A DNA stretch of 64,000 nucleotides. Source: an uncultured Opitutia bacterium. GTDB lineage: Bacteria > Verrucomicrobiota > Verrucomicrobiia > Opitutales > Opitutaceae. Below are positions 34,285 to 42,727 of this stretch, one piece after another. The translations under genes and the position numbers were made by a program. A model generated the notes under the pieces. That model ran no database searches and was not told the DNA's origin. It saw nothing but the letters and a program-made list of their open reading frames with translations. How positions within the stretch are numbered: the first letter of the stretch is position 1; every line of letters starts with the position of its first letter. The stretch lies in assembly GCA_903859715.1 (NCBI GenBank), contig CAIONS010000051.1:16512-80511 (forward strand), given 5' to 3'.

Positions 34285-34520
34285 GAGAAACCACGAAGGA
34301 CCACGAATGGGCACGAATATTTTTAACCACGAAGCACACGAAGGCCGGTTCCTCCGATCCTGCATTCATACCGCCAAGAGCGCGAAGGCCGCCAAAGACG
34401 GCCAAGCACGCGAAGACGGAAGCCTGATGGTTTGATTCCGAATTTTGCGCTCTGGGCGACAAATATCCGGATCCGATGGCTTGGTCTTCGTGCGCTTTGT
34501 GCCCTTCGTGGCTAATCCCG
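34285..34520. repeat. inverted word-repeat spacer, ACCACGAAGCACACGAAGG type
   Basis: Left arm (34288-34346) has CCACGAAGGACCACGAATGG and ACCACGAAGCACACGAAGG. A middle part (34379-34420) reads GCGCGAAGGCCGCCAAAG, then CAAGCACGCGAAGACGG. Right arm (34484-34516) reads TTCGTGCGCTTTGTGCCC, then TTCGTGGC, an approximate reverse complement of the left. The spacer lies between the EamA start and the lpdA stop. This is the longest of these elements in the window. Confidence 0.65.
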
Positions 34521-34522
34521 GT

Positions 34523-35908
34523 TCAGAGTGCGTGGATCGCGCTCTTGCTGACCGCGAGGCCGGCTTCCTTGACCGCTTCACTCATGGTTGGGTGTGCATG
34601 GATCGTGCGGCCGAGGTCCTCGGCGCTGCCGCCGTATTCCATGTGAGTGACGACCTCACTGATGAGCTCGCCTGCATTGTGGCCGAGAATCTGGGCGCCG
34701 AGGATTTTGTCGGTCTTCGCATCGGCGATGATCTTCACGTAACCGTCCGTGGTGTCGGCGGCGATGGCGCGGCCGTTGGCGGCGAAATTGAACTTGCCGA
34801 TGTTGACGGCGCGGTTCGCGGCCTTGGCGGCGTCCTCGCCGAGGCCGACGCTGGCGACCTCAGGCTCGGTGTAGACGATGGCGGGCACGAGATCCCAGTT
34901 GATGTGACCGGCCTTGCCGGCAATCCATTCGGCGACAGCGGCGCCGTCCTCCTCGGCCTTGTGCGCCAGCATCGGGCCAGCAACCACGTCACCGATGGCC
35001 CAGATGCCGGGGGCAGTGGTCTTGAGGTGGGCGTCGACCTTGACGCGCTTCTTTTCGTCGAGCTGCACGCCGGCCTTTTCCAAGCCGAGATTGTCGGTGT
35101 AGGGCCGGCGGCCGACGGCAACGAGAACCTTGTCAGCGGGGAATTCGAGCTTCTGGCCGTCGCGTTCCGCAGTGAGCACGCCCTTGGCAAAGCCGGTGAC
35201 CTTGGCGCCGGTTTCGATCTTGAGGCCCTGCTTGGTCAGCAGGCGGGTGAAGTTGCGAACAATGTCGTCATCATAGGCCGCGGCGATCTTTGGAAGAAAT
35301 TCCACAATCGTGACCTCGCTGCCGAGCCGGGACCAGACGGAGCCGAGCTCGAGGCCGATGGCGCCGCCGCCGACCACGACGAGTTTTTTCGGCACGGTGG
35401 AGAAGGCGATGGCGTGGTCGCTGGACACGATGGTCGTGCCGTCGAACTTCATGAACGGCAGCTCGACGGGTGCGGAGCCGGTGGCGATGACGATGTTCTT
35501 GGCGGTGACGGTCGTGGTTTCCTTCTCACCCTTCACCTCGAGAGTGTTGGCGGAGGTGAAGGTCGCGGTGCCGGTGAGGACGGCGACCTTGCGGGCCTTG
35601 GCGAGCAGGGCGAGGCCGCCGACATTTTTGGCGACGACCTCATCCTTGCGTTTGAGAAAGGTCGCCAGATCGAGCTCGATGGAGCCGAGCTTGATGCCGT
35701 GGGCAGAGGCGTGGCCCTTGGCGAACGCGAAGTGCTCGCTGGAATGAAGGAGGGCCTTGCTGGGAATGCAGCCGACGTTGAGGCAGGTGCCGCCGAGGGT
35801 GGCGCGCTTGTCGATCAGCGCGACCTTGAGGCCGAGTTGCGCGGCGCGAAACGCGCACACGTAGCCGCCGGGGCCGGCGCCGATGATGATGAGATCGTAG
35901 GAATCCAT
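34523..35908 (-). CDS. lpdA: dihydrolipoyl dehydrogenase (E3)
   Basis: 461 residues. The FAD-binding start YDLIIIGAGPGGYVCAFRAAQ is followed by the redox disulfide GGTCLNVGCIPSKALLHSSE. The NAD Rossmann motif is VVVGGGAIGLELGSVWSRLG, and the C-terminus HAHPTMSEAVKEAG carries the catalytic His-Glu. Third gene of sucA-sucB-lpdA on the minus strand. As the only E3 in the window it may also serve the E1 fusion at 21323. Confidence 0.96.
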   Translation of the reverse strand: MDSYDLIIIGAGPGGYVCAFRAAQLGLKVALIDKRATLGGTCLNVGCIPSKALLHSSEHFAFAKGHASAHGIKLGSIELDLATFLKRKDEVVAKNVGGLALLAKARKVAVLTGTATFTSANTLEVKGEKETTTVTAKNIVIATGSAPVELPFMKFDGTTIVSSDHAIAFSTVPKKLVVVGGGAIGLELGSVWSRLGSEVTIVEFLPKIAAAYDDDIVRNFTRLLTKQGLKIETGAKVTGFAKGVLTAERDGQKLEFPADKVLVAVGRRPYTDNLGLEKAGVQLDEKKRVKVDAHLKTTAPGIWAIGDVVAGPMLAHKAEEDGAAVAEWIAGKAGHINWDLVPAIVYTEPEVASVGLGEDAAKAANRAVNIGKFNFAANGRAIAADTTDGYVKIIADAKTDKILGAQILGHNAGELISEVVTHMEYGGSAEDLGRTIHAHPTMSEAVKEAGLAVSKSAIHAL

Positions 35909-35910
35909 GA

Positions 35911-36018
35911 TTTTGAGTCGAGAAGTCGAGAGGCGAGGGGTCGATGAGCCGGTCAGAAAGAGAGCGCTAAATGCAGGATCTGGCTCCTCGACTTTTCGAC
36001 GCTCAGCTCTTCGACCAC
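35911..36018. repeat. inverted word-repeat spacer, GTCGAGAAGTCGAG type
   Basis: Left arm (35917-35948): GAGTCGAGAAGTCGAGAGGC, then GAGGGGTCGATGAG. Right arm (35981-36018): GGCTCCTCGACTTTTCGACG, then CTCAGCTCTTCGACC, an approximate reverse complement. It fills the lpdA-sucB gap. Confidence 0.65.
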
Positions 36019-36033
36019 AGTGAAGGCCGTGGT

Positions 36034-37254
36034 TCAGAGACCGAGCACGAGACGCGCCGGATCTTCGATTGCCTGCTTCACTTTCACGAGGAAGGTGACG
36101 GCCTGTTTGCCGTCGACGACGCGATGATCGTAGCTGAGCGCGATGTACATCATCGGCCGGATGACGACCTGGCCGTTGACGGCGATGGGGCGCTCGTTGA
36201 TCGAGTGCATGCCGAGGATGGCGCTCTGGGGCGGATTGATAATGGGCGTCGAGAGCAGGGAGCCGAAGGTACCGCCGTTGGTGATCGTGAAGACGCCGCC
36301 CTCGAGGTCGGCGAGTGTGATCTTGCCATCGCGGGCCTTGGTGGCGGCGAGGGCGATCTGCTTTTCCACGTCGGCCATGTTGAGGGAATCGCAGTTTTTC
36401 ACGATAGGGACCATCAGGCCCTTGTCGGTCGAGACGGCCACGCCGATGTCGTAGTAGTTGTTTTCGACGAGCGTGTCGCCGTCGATCTGGGCGTTGATGG
36501 CGGGGACTTCCCGGAGGGCGTGAACGACGGCTTTGACGAAGAAGGACATGAAGCCGAGCTTCACGCCGTTCTTCTTCACGAAGTCGTCCTGGTATTTGGC
36601 GCGGAGCGCCATCACGCCGGACATGTCGACCTCGTTGAAGGTGGTGAGCATCGCGGCCTCGTGCTGGGCGGCGACGAGGCGCTGGGCGATTTTCTGGCGA
36701 AGGGGGGACATCTTGCGGCGCGTCTGGCGCTCGCCGGAAGGTTTGGCGGCGGCCGCAGGTGCCGCGGCGGGCGCAGCGGCTGGGACGGCGCGGGCGGCTT
36801 CGGCGGGCTTGGCCTCGGTGGCGGCGATCATGTCTCCCTTGGTCACGCGGCCGGCCTTGCCGCTGCCGGTGACGGCGGCGGGGTCGATGCCGGTCTCCGT
36901 CGCGAGACGGCGGACGGCAGGCGATTGGGTGTCGGCGGCCAGGGCTTTGGCCGGAGCGGCGGGTTTGGCGGATTCAACCGGCGCGGCTGCTGGCGTTGCC
37001 GGGGCAGCGGCGCTGCTGGCGGTAGCATCGATGGACGCGACGACCTGGCCGATCTTGACCTCGGCGCCGGCTTCGACCTTCAGCGAAATTTTGCCGGCGG
37101 ACTCGGCGGTGCCTTCGGACGTGATCTTGTCGGTCTCCAGTTCGAAGAGCGGCTGGTCCTTTTTGACGACATCGCCGTCCTTGACGTACCACTTGGCAAG
37201 GACGCCGGAATTGATCGATTCGCCCATCGGCGGGATTTTGACTTCAATGGCCAT
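36034..37254 (-). CDS. sucB: 2-oxoglutarate dehydrogenase E2, dihydrolipoyl succinyltransferase
   Basis: 406 residues from ATG 37254 ([13 protein letters not shown]). Lipoyl domain with lipoyl-Lys 43 in [11 protein letters not shown], an Ala/Pro linker, the E3-binding domain [20 protein letters not shown], and the catalytic core ending [14 protein letters not shown] (His-x-x-x-Asp-Gly). A second Ala/Pro linker (about 165-185) is long. Between sucA and lpdA, with sucA stop 41 bases upstream. Confidence 0.96.
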   Translation of the reverse strand: MAIEVKIPPMGESINSGVLAKWYVKDGDVVKKDQPLFELETDKITSEGTAESAGKISLKVEAGAEVKIGQVVASIDATASSAAAPATPAAAPVESAKPAAPAKALAADTQSPAVRRLATETGIDPAAVTGSGKAGRVTKGDMIAATEAKPAEAARAVPAAAPAAAPAAAAKPSGERQTRRKMSPLRQKIAQRLVAAQHEAAMLTTFNEVDMSGVMALRAKYQDDFVKKNGVKLGFMSFFVKAVVHALREVPAINAQIDGDTLVENNYYDIGVAVSTDKGLMVPIVKNCDSLNMADVEKQIALAATKARDGKITLADLEGGVFTITNGGTFGSLLSTPIINPPQSAILGMHSINERPIAVNGQVVIRPMMYIALSYDHRVVDGKQAVTFLVKVKQAIEDPARLVLGL

Positions 37255-37302
37255 GAGAAAAGGAAGTTGGGAGATAGGAGATGGAAATTGGAAGCTAGAG
37301 GG
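37255..37302 (-). repeat. word-repeat spacer, GGAGATAGGAGATGG type
   Basis: GGGAGATAGGAGATGG, then AAATTGGAAGCTAGAG. Same vocabulary as the sucD/VOC spacer at 11818-11869. It covers the sucB start to sucA stop gap and the last bases of sucA. Confidence 0.45.
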
Positions 37303-40093
37303 TGAAGGCTTCCTTGAGGAAGGTGGCGAGTTCGTGCCGATGCAAGGCGAGCGAGCCGACCGCGGGTGACGCGGAGGCGTCACGACCGGCGTAGAGCGGC
37401 ACAAAGCCACCGAAGATCTCGGTGAGCAGCGGGGCGATGTAGGACCAGGCACCCATGTTCTGGGATTCCTCCTGACACCAGATGACGCGCGCGCCGGCAT
37501 ATTTCCTGGCGATTTCGGCGATCCGCTTCAGGTGCAGCGGATAGAGCTGCTCGAGGCGCACAATGGCGGTGTCGGTGTGGCCGTTCTTTTCGCGGTAATC
37601 GATGAGGTCGTAGTAAACCTTGCCCGAGCAGAACACGACGCGGGTGGGCGCCTTCGCCGCGGTGGCGAACGGGGCGCGGGTGCCGCTGCCGGTGGTGGCG
37701 AACGCGGGATCGTCGATGATCTCCTTGAACGAGCCGGTGGTGAAGTCCTCGAGCCGCGAGGTGGCGGCGGGGAGGCGGAGCAGGGACTTCGGCGACATCA
37801 CGATGAGCGGCTTGAGGAAGTCGCGCTTCATCTGGCGGCGGAGTGCATGGAAGAAATTCGCCGGCGTCGTGATATTCACGATCTGCATGTTGTCCTCGGC
37901 ACAGGTCTGGAGGAAGCGTTCGAGGCGGGCCGAGGAGTGCTCGGGGCCCTGGCCCTCGTAGCCGTGGGGCAGGAGCAGCACGATGCCGCTGGCACGCTGC
38001 CATTTCGATTCACCGCTGGCGATGAACTGGTCGATGACAACCTGCGCGCCGTTGGCGAAGTCGCCAAACTGCGCCTCCCAGATGCAGAGCATGCTAGGGT
38101 AATCGAGCGAGTAGCCGTAGTCGAAGCCGAGCACGGCGGCCTCAGAGAGCAGGGAATTATAAACGCAGAACCGCGCCTGCTTCTCATCCAGGTTGAGCAG
38201 GGGGGTGTAGGTCTCGAGCGTCTCGGCGTCATGCAGCACGGCGTGGCGGTGGCTGAACGTGCCGCGCTGGGTGTCCTGGCCGCTGAGCCGAACCGGCGTG
38301 CCCTCGAGGAGGAGACTGCCGAACGCGAGCGCCTCGCCAAAGCCCCAGTCGATGGGCCCGCCCTCCTTGTAGGCTTGGGCCCGGGTCTCAAGGAAGCGCT
38401 TGATCTTCGGGTTCAGTTTGAAGCCGGCGGGTACCTTCGTAAGGCCGCGGACAATCTTCCCGATCTCGTCGGCGCCGATGCCGGTGACGATGGGCTTGAA
38501 ATGGTAGTCGGGCTGGAACACCGCGGTGGAGCCGTGGAATTTCTTCGCCTCGAGCACGGCGGCGCGCTTGGCGGACTTGGCGGTCTCGGTGGCCTTGGCC
38601 TTTTCGAGGTTGGATTCGAGCGCGAGGGTGTACTCGGCCTTGATCGCGTCGGACTCGGCCTCGGTGATTGTACCCTCGGCGACGAGCTTGGCGCTGAGCA
38701 CGGCGGATACTTGCGGATGGGCGGCGATCTTGCGGTAAAGGAGAGGCTGCGTGAACGCGGGCTCATCGCTCTCGTTGTGGCCATGCTTACGGTAGCAATA
38801 CATGTCGATGACGATGTCGCGCTGCCATTCCTCGCGGAAATCGAGCGCGAGCTGGGCGATCATGCAAACGGCCTCGGGATCGTCGCCGTTCACGTGGAAA
38901 ACGGGCGCCTCGATCATCTTCGCGACATCGGTGCAATAGCGCGTTGAGCGGGCGTCGCTCGGATCGGTGGTGAAGCCGATCTGGTTGTTGACGACGAAGT
39001 GCAGGGTGCCGCCGGTGCGGTAGCCGGGGAGCTGGGAGAAATTCATCGTCTCCGCCACTACGCCCTGGCCGGCGAAGGCCGCATCACCGTGGATCAGGAG
39101 CGGCAGCACACGACGGCGCTCGGTATCGCCGCGGATGCGCTGGCGGGCGCGGGCCTTGCCCTCGACGACGGGGTCGACGATCTCGAGGTGGGAGGGATTG
39201 GCGGCGAGGCGGACCTCGACCTGCGGACCGGCGGCGGTATCGAGGATGGCCTCGTAGCCGAGGTGGTATTTCACGTCGCCGTCACCGCCGACGGTCTCGG
39301 GGATGTAGTTCTCGGAAAACTGCTCGAACAGCAGGTCGAAGTTTTTCCGCATCACGCTGGTGAGGACATTGAGCCGGCCGCGGTGGGCCATGCCGAGGAC
39401 GACCTCCTCGACGGTGACGGCCGGGCAGTGCTCGATGATTGAGTCGAGCGCGGCGATCATGGTCTCGCCGCCCTCGAGGGAGAAGCGTTTCTGACCGACG
39501 TATTTCGTGTGGAGGAACTTCTCGAAGAGCTCCGCCTTGTGGACGCGGCGGAGGATGCGGATCTTCTCGGCGCGGGTGAAATTGGGCTGGTTGCGCGTGG
39601 ACTCCATGCGCTCCTGCAGCCAGCGGCGGACGTCGACGTCCTGGATGTGGGTGTACTCGACGCCAATGTGGTCGCAGTAGGTGGTGCGCAGGGCGATGAG
39701 GATATCGGCCAGTTTCATCTGACCGCCGCCGAGGAAGGTGCCGACGTCGAACGACGTGTCCAAGTCCGCCTCGCCGAGCTCGAACTGCGCGAGCGAGAGC
39801 TTGGGATGGGGCGCGGGCGGCTCGCTGAGCGGATCGAGATGCGCTTCCATGTGCCCGATCGCGCGATAGGTGCTGATCAGGTAATGGACGTGCGACTGCT
39901 TGAGACTGTCGATGATGGGGGCGCCGGCCGCGGCGAGACCGGCAACAGGGGAGCCGCCATTGCTGCCGAGCGTGAAGCCTTGGAAGAACGCGCGCCAGGT
40001 CGGGTCGACCGAGTCCGGGTCTTGCTGCCATGCCGCATAAGCCGCCTCGATGACGGCGGAATTGGCGCTGGTGGGGACGTTGAGGGAGTTCAT
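37295..40093 (-). CDS. sucA: 2-oxoglutarate dehydrogenase E1 component
   Basis: 932 residues. [20 protein letters not shown] and [19 protein letters not shown] contain the thiamine diphosphate motif and substrate His. [19 protein letters not shown] and [27 protein letters not shown] are the E1o-specific C-terminal transketolase-like parts. Length matches the E. coli-type SucA (933). First gene of sucA-sucB-lpdA. The 190 bp upstream hold its promoter. Confidence 0.97.
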   Translation of the reverse strand: MNSLNVPTSANSAVIEAAYAAWQQDPDSVDPTWRAFFQGFTLGSNGGSPVAGLAAAGAPIIDSLKQSHVHYLISTYRAIGHMEAHLDPLSEPPAPHPKLSLAQFELGEADLDTSFDVGTFLGGGQMKLADILIALRTTYCDHIGVEYTHIQDVDVRRWLQERMESTRNQPNFTRAEKIRILRRVHKAELFEKFLHTKYVGQKRFSLEGGETMIAALDSIIEHCPAVTVEEVVLGMAHRGRLNVLTSVMRKNFDLLFEQFSENYIPETVGGDGDVKYHLGYEAILDTAAGPQVEVRLAANPSHLEIVDPVVEGKARARQRIRGDTERRRVLPLLIHGDAAFAGQGVVAETMNFSQLPGYRTGGTLHFVVNNQIGFTTDPSDARSTRYCTDVAKMIEAPVFHVNGDDPEAVCMIAQLALDFREEWQRDIVIDMYCYRKHGHNESDEPAFTQPLLYRKIAAHPQVSAVLSAKLVAEGTITEAESDAIKAEYTLALESNLEKAKATETAKSAKRAAVLEAKKFHGSTAVFQPDYHFKPIVTGIGADEIGKIVRGLTKVPAGFKLNPKIKRFLETRAQAYKEGGPIDWGFGEALAFGSLLLEGTPVRLSGQDTQRGTFSHRHAVLHDAETLETYTPLLNLDEKQARFCVYNSLLSEAAVLGFDYGYSLDYPSMLCIWEAQFGDFANGAQVVIDQFIASGESKWQRASGIVLLLPHGYEGQGPEHSSARLERFLQTCAEDNMQIVNITTPANFFHALRRQMKRDFLKPLIVMSPKSLLRLPAATSRLEDFTTGSFKEIIDDPAFATTGSGTRAPFATAAKAPTRVVFCSGKVYYDLIDYREKNGHTDTAIVRLEQLYPLHLKRIAEIARKYAGARVIWCQEESQNMGAWSYIAPLLTEIFGGFVPLYAGRDASASPAVGSLALHRHELATFLKEAFTL

Positions 40094-40283
40094 GGAGGGC
40101 GATAAGAAACGCGCTCAGCGGACAAACGGCCCGAAGGCGCCTCCACTGGATACGTTATTAGCGATGATTGTCCGAACATTCAGCACGGGAGGGCGACTTA
40201 GACAAGCTCGCGGGGACGGTTTACGGGGATTGCAATCGAGCTTAAGGTGGGTAACAGCGGGATTAGTTTCTTCATTCCGCGCC

Positions 40284-40532
40284 ATGGAACCACAGATCAA
40301 AGCCTCCCTTATCTCATTGCTGGACGCCATTAAGCGTTCTGATGGGCAGCGCGTCGTGAGTGAAATGGAGCGGCTGGATGGCTTCCTTTTGCGCGGACAG
40401 ACGGACGGTTCGTTGCATCCGCAGCTGGAGCATTTTCTTGAGAAGCGGAGCTACGCCAAGGCGCTGATGTTTCTGGGCGGTGAAACCGACATCCCGGTGG
40501 GAGCGTGCGGCGGCCGGCCGGCGAAAAGCTGA
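40284..40532 (+). CDS. small conserved protein (82 aa) upstream of the SUI1-like gene
   Basis: 82 residues from ATG 40284 (MEPQIKASLISLLDAIKRSDG). Helix-rich, ending with a beta-like segment and a C-terminal Cys (GACGGRPAKS). I do not recognise a family; it looks like an Opitutaceae-type orphan. The SUI1 ATG follows at 40535, 2 bases after its stop, so the two are likely one operon (with the methyltransferase at 40927). Confidence 0.6.
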   Translation: MEPQIKASLISLLDAIKRSDGQRVVSEMERLDGFLLRGQTDGSLHPQLEHFLEKRSYAKALMFLGGETDIPVGACGGRPAKS

Positions 40533-40534
40533 CC

Positions 40535-40927
40535 ATGAGTGGAAGCGGCAAGATTCCGACGGATGGGGGCGGTGGCTTGGGGCAGAATCCCTTTGCCGCG
40601 TTAAGCGCATCGGGCCTGCCGGCGAGTCACGGAAAGCCAGCCGTTCCGGCGCCGGCTCGGCCGGCAGCGGCTGAGGTCCGAAATCGCGGCCGGGTGGATA
40701 TCGTTCGCGAGACCGGCAACCGGGGCGGGAAAACCGTGACGGTGGTGAAAGGCTTCATCGGCATCGGGCTGCCGGAGAAGGAGCAGCTCGCGAAAAAAAT
40801 GCGTGCGTCGTGTGGCTGCGGCGGAACCGTGAAAGACGGCCAGATCGAGTTGCAAGGTGACAAGCGCGAGCAGGTCGCGAAGATTCTGGCGGAGGCGGGG
40901 TTTCGACCGGTGTTCGCCGGCGGTTGA
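40535..40927 (+). CDS. SUI1/eIF1-like translation factor (YciH type)
   Basis: 130 residues from ATG 40535. An Ala/Pro-rich N-terminal 55 residues precede the SUI1 domain: RGGKTVTVVKGFIGIGL, KKMRASCGCGGTVKDGQIELQG and AEAGFRPVFAGG. The CGCGGTVK element is the eIF1/YciH signature that contacts mRNA and the ribosomal P site. YciH-type proteins inhibit non-canonical initiation under stress; which role it has here is not shown. TGATG overlap joins it to the methyltransferase gene. Confidence 0.9.
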   Translation: MSGSGKIPTDGGGGLGQNPFAALSASGLPASHGKPAVPAPARPAAAEVRNRGRVDIVRETGNRGGKTVTVVKGFIGIGLPEKEQLAKKMRASCGCGGTVKDGQIELQGDKREQVAKILAEAGFRPVFAGG

Positions 40928-41685
40928 TGGCCGTCGCGATCCATCACCCATTGTCCATGCCGTCCGAACCCAAACCTCCGTCGATGCTGGCCGGCACGGC
41001 GGGTGAATGGGAAACATTCGCGCAGGAGGATCCGCTGTGGGCGATCCTGACCGATCCGTCAAAGCAGGGCGGGCGGTGGAAGCTCGAGGAGTTCATGGCG
41101 ATCGGTGCGCGCGAGTTCGCCAGCACGATGGAAGTCCTGCAGCGCCTGAATCCTCCGGTGGCGCGGGGCGCGGCGCTCGACTTCGGGTGTGGGGTGGGAC
41201 GCCTGACTTATCCCATGGGGCATTTTTTTGCACGCGCAGTAGGCGTGGATGTGGCGCCGTCGATGATTGCGTATGCCGACCGGCTGAAGGGCGCGGTCAC
41301 CAATGTGGAGTTCAAGCAGTCGGCCGCGTTGGAGCTGCCGTTTCCAGACCGGACCTTCGACTTGGTGCACAGCATCTTTGTCCTGCAACACATCCCGTTC
41401 GAAGCTGCGCTGAATTACATCCGGGAGTTCGTGCGGGTATTGCGCGTGGGTGGTGTCGCCTATTTCGCAGTGCCAGCGCAATTTTTCGGGGTCGTCGGCC
41501 GGCAGAAAGGCGAATCGCGCATTTCCTACGGCACCCGGGAAGCGGTGATGCTCATGCACTGCCTGCCGATTTCGGAAGTGGCCGCGGCCGTCGAGGCCAG
41601 TGGAGCTGTCATCGAGCAGTTGAATTCCGTGCGGCACGATGATTCCACGCTCCAGACCACGTATGTGGTGCGGCGGATGGCGTAG
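40927..41685 (+). CDS. class I SAM-dependent methyltransferase
   Basis: 252 residues from ATG 40927, overlapping the SUI1 stop in TGATG. ALDFGCGVGRLTYPMGHFFARAVGVDVAPSMI is motif I with post-I, and ELPFPDRTFDLVHSIFVLQHI motif II of a UbiE/Met-11-type methyltransferase. FVRVLRVGGVAYFAVP is motif III. Substrate unknown; its position next to the SUI1 protein suggests a translation-linked or RNA/protein target, but this is only context. Confidence 0.87.
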   Translation: MAVAIHHPLSMPSEPKPPSMLAGTAGEWETFAQEDPLWAILTDPSKQGGRWKLEEFMAIGAREFASTMEVLQRLNPPVARGAALDFGCGVGRLTYPMGHFFARAVGVDVAPSMIAYADRLKGAVTNVEFKQSAALELPFPDRTFDLVHSIFVLQHIPFEAALNYIREFVRVLRVGGVAYFAVPAQFFGVVGRQKGESRISYGTREAVMLMHCLPISEVAAAVEASGAVIEQLNSVRHDDSTLQTTYVVRRMA

Positions 41686-41750
41686 ACATCGCTAGTTGAC
41701 TGAGGCGATCAACAGGCCGAGAGCGCTGTTCTATTCCGATGGATGACGAC

Positions 41751-42629
41751 TCAAGCCGCCAATCCTGCCGCCAGCGTCAGCGCGCCCTTCGCGCGGTTCA
41801 TGATGTAGATATGGTAGCCGGGTGCGCCTTGTGCGAGGAGATCGCGAATCTGGGTGAGGGCCCAGTCGATGCCGATGGTCTCGACGACCTCGGTGTTCTC
41901 GGCGGCGACTTCCAGGCGCGTGATGAGTTTTTGCGGGAGGGCGGTGCCGCACATCGCGGTGAAGCGCTGGATCTGCTTCAGGGAAAGCACGGGCATGATG
42001 CCCGGTACGATCGGCACGGTGATTCCGGCGGAACGGCAGCGCTCGACGAAACGGTAGTAGACGGCGTTGTCGAAGAAGAGCTGGGTGGTGACGAAGGATG
42101 CGCCTGCGTCCACCTTGCGCTTGAGGTTCGCGAGGTCGGCCTCGGCGCTGGGTGCCTCCGGATGTTTCTCCGGGTAGCCGCCGACCCCGAGGCAGAAATC
42201 GGCATGGCGCGACTTGAGCAGCGCGACGAGGTCGCTGGCGTAGCGCAGGCCATCCTTGTAGGGAGTGAAAGTCGCCTCGCCCTTGGGCGGGTCGCCGCGG
42301 AGCGTCATGATATTCCGGAAACCGCCGGTGTGAATGCGGTCGGCGATCTCGGACAGGTCTGCGCGCGAATGGCCGACGCAGGTGAGGTGGGGCATCACCG
42401 TGAAGCCGAATTCGCCGCGCAGGATCTCGCTGACCTGTGCGGTGCGCTCGCGCGTGCTGCCGCCGGCGCCATAGGTGACGGAGACAAAGTCGGGGTTCAT
42501 GCGCCGGAGGGCGCCCGCGGTGGCGCGGAGCGTCTCGACCCCGGCGTCATCCTTCGGCGGGAAAAATTCCAGCGAACGCAGCGGGCGTTGCTGCGCGAAC
42601 AGTTCGGCGATGGGCAGGTCGGGGGTCAT
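41751..42629 (-). CDS. metF: methylenetetrahydrofolate reductase
   Basis: 292 residues. SLEFFPPKDDAGVETL (TIM-barrel start), VSVTYGAGGSTRERTAQVSEIL and MTLRGDPPKGE are the FAD and folate-binding motifs. DAGASFVTTQLFFDNAVYYRFVERCRSAGI carries the typical Phe-Phe-Asp motif. It makes 5-methyl-THF for methionine synthesis. A 32-bp palindromic site (42633-42664) begins four bases upstream of its start, the strongest operator-like site in the window. Confidence 0.96.
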   Translation of the reverse strand: MTPDLPIAELFAQQRPLRSLEFFPPKDDAGVETLRATAGALRRMNPDFVSVTYGAGGSTRERTAQVSEILRGEFGFTVMPHLTCVGHSRADLSEIADRIHTGGFRNIMTLRGDPPKGEATFTPYKDGLRYASDLVALLKSRHADFCLGVGGYPEKHPEAPSAEADLANLKRKVDAGASFVTTQLFFDNAVYYRFVERCRSAGITVPIVPGIMPVLSLKQIQRFTAMCGTALPQKLITRLEVAAENTEVVETIGIDWALTQIRDLLAQGAPGYHIYIMNRAKGALTLAAGLAA

Positions 42630-42632
42630 TTA

Positions 42633-42664
42633 ACGTATCAACGCATAAGCAATCGTTGATACGT
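42633..42664. promoter_or_regulatory. 11-bp palindromic operator upstream of metF
   Basis: ACGTATCAACG (42633-42643) and CGTTGATACGT (42654-42664) are exact reverse complements with a 10-base spacer. Position directly before metF suggests a methionine-cycle repressor. ArsR-family SAM/SAH-responsive regulators (SamR/SahR type) bind comparable inverted repeats in other phyla, but no such gene is in the window. Confidence 0.65.
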
Positions 42665-42727
42665 GTAAAGATTAGAAAAGGCTCCAAGTGGCTCAGCGTG
42701 GCCGATGCACCTACCGGCTGGCCGGGA

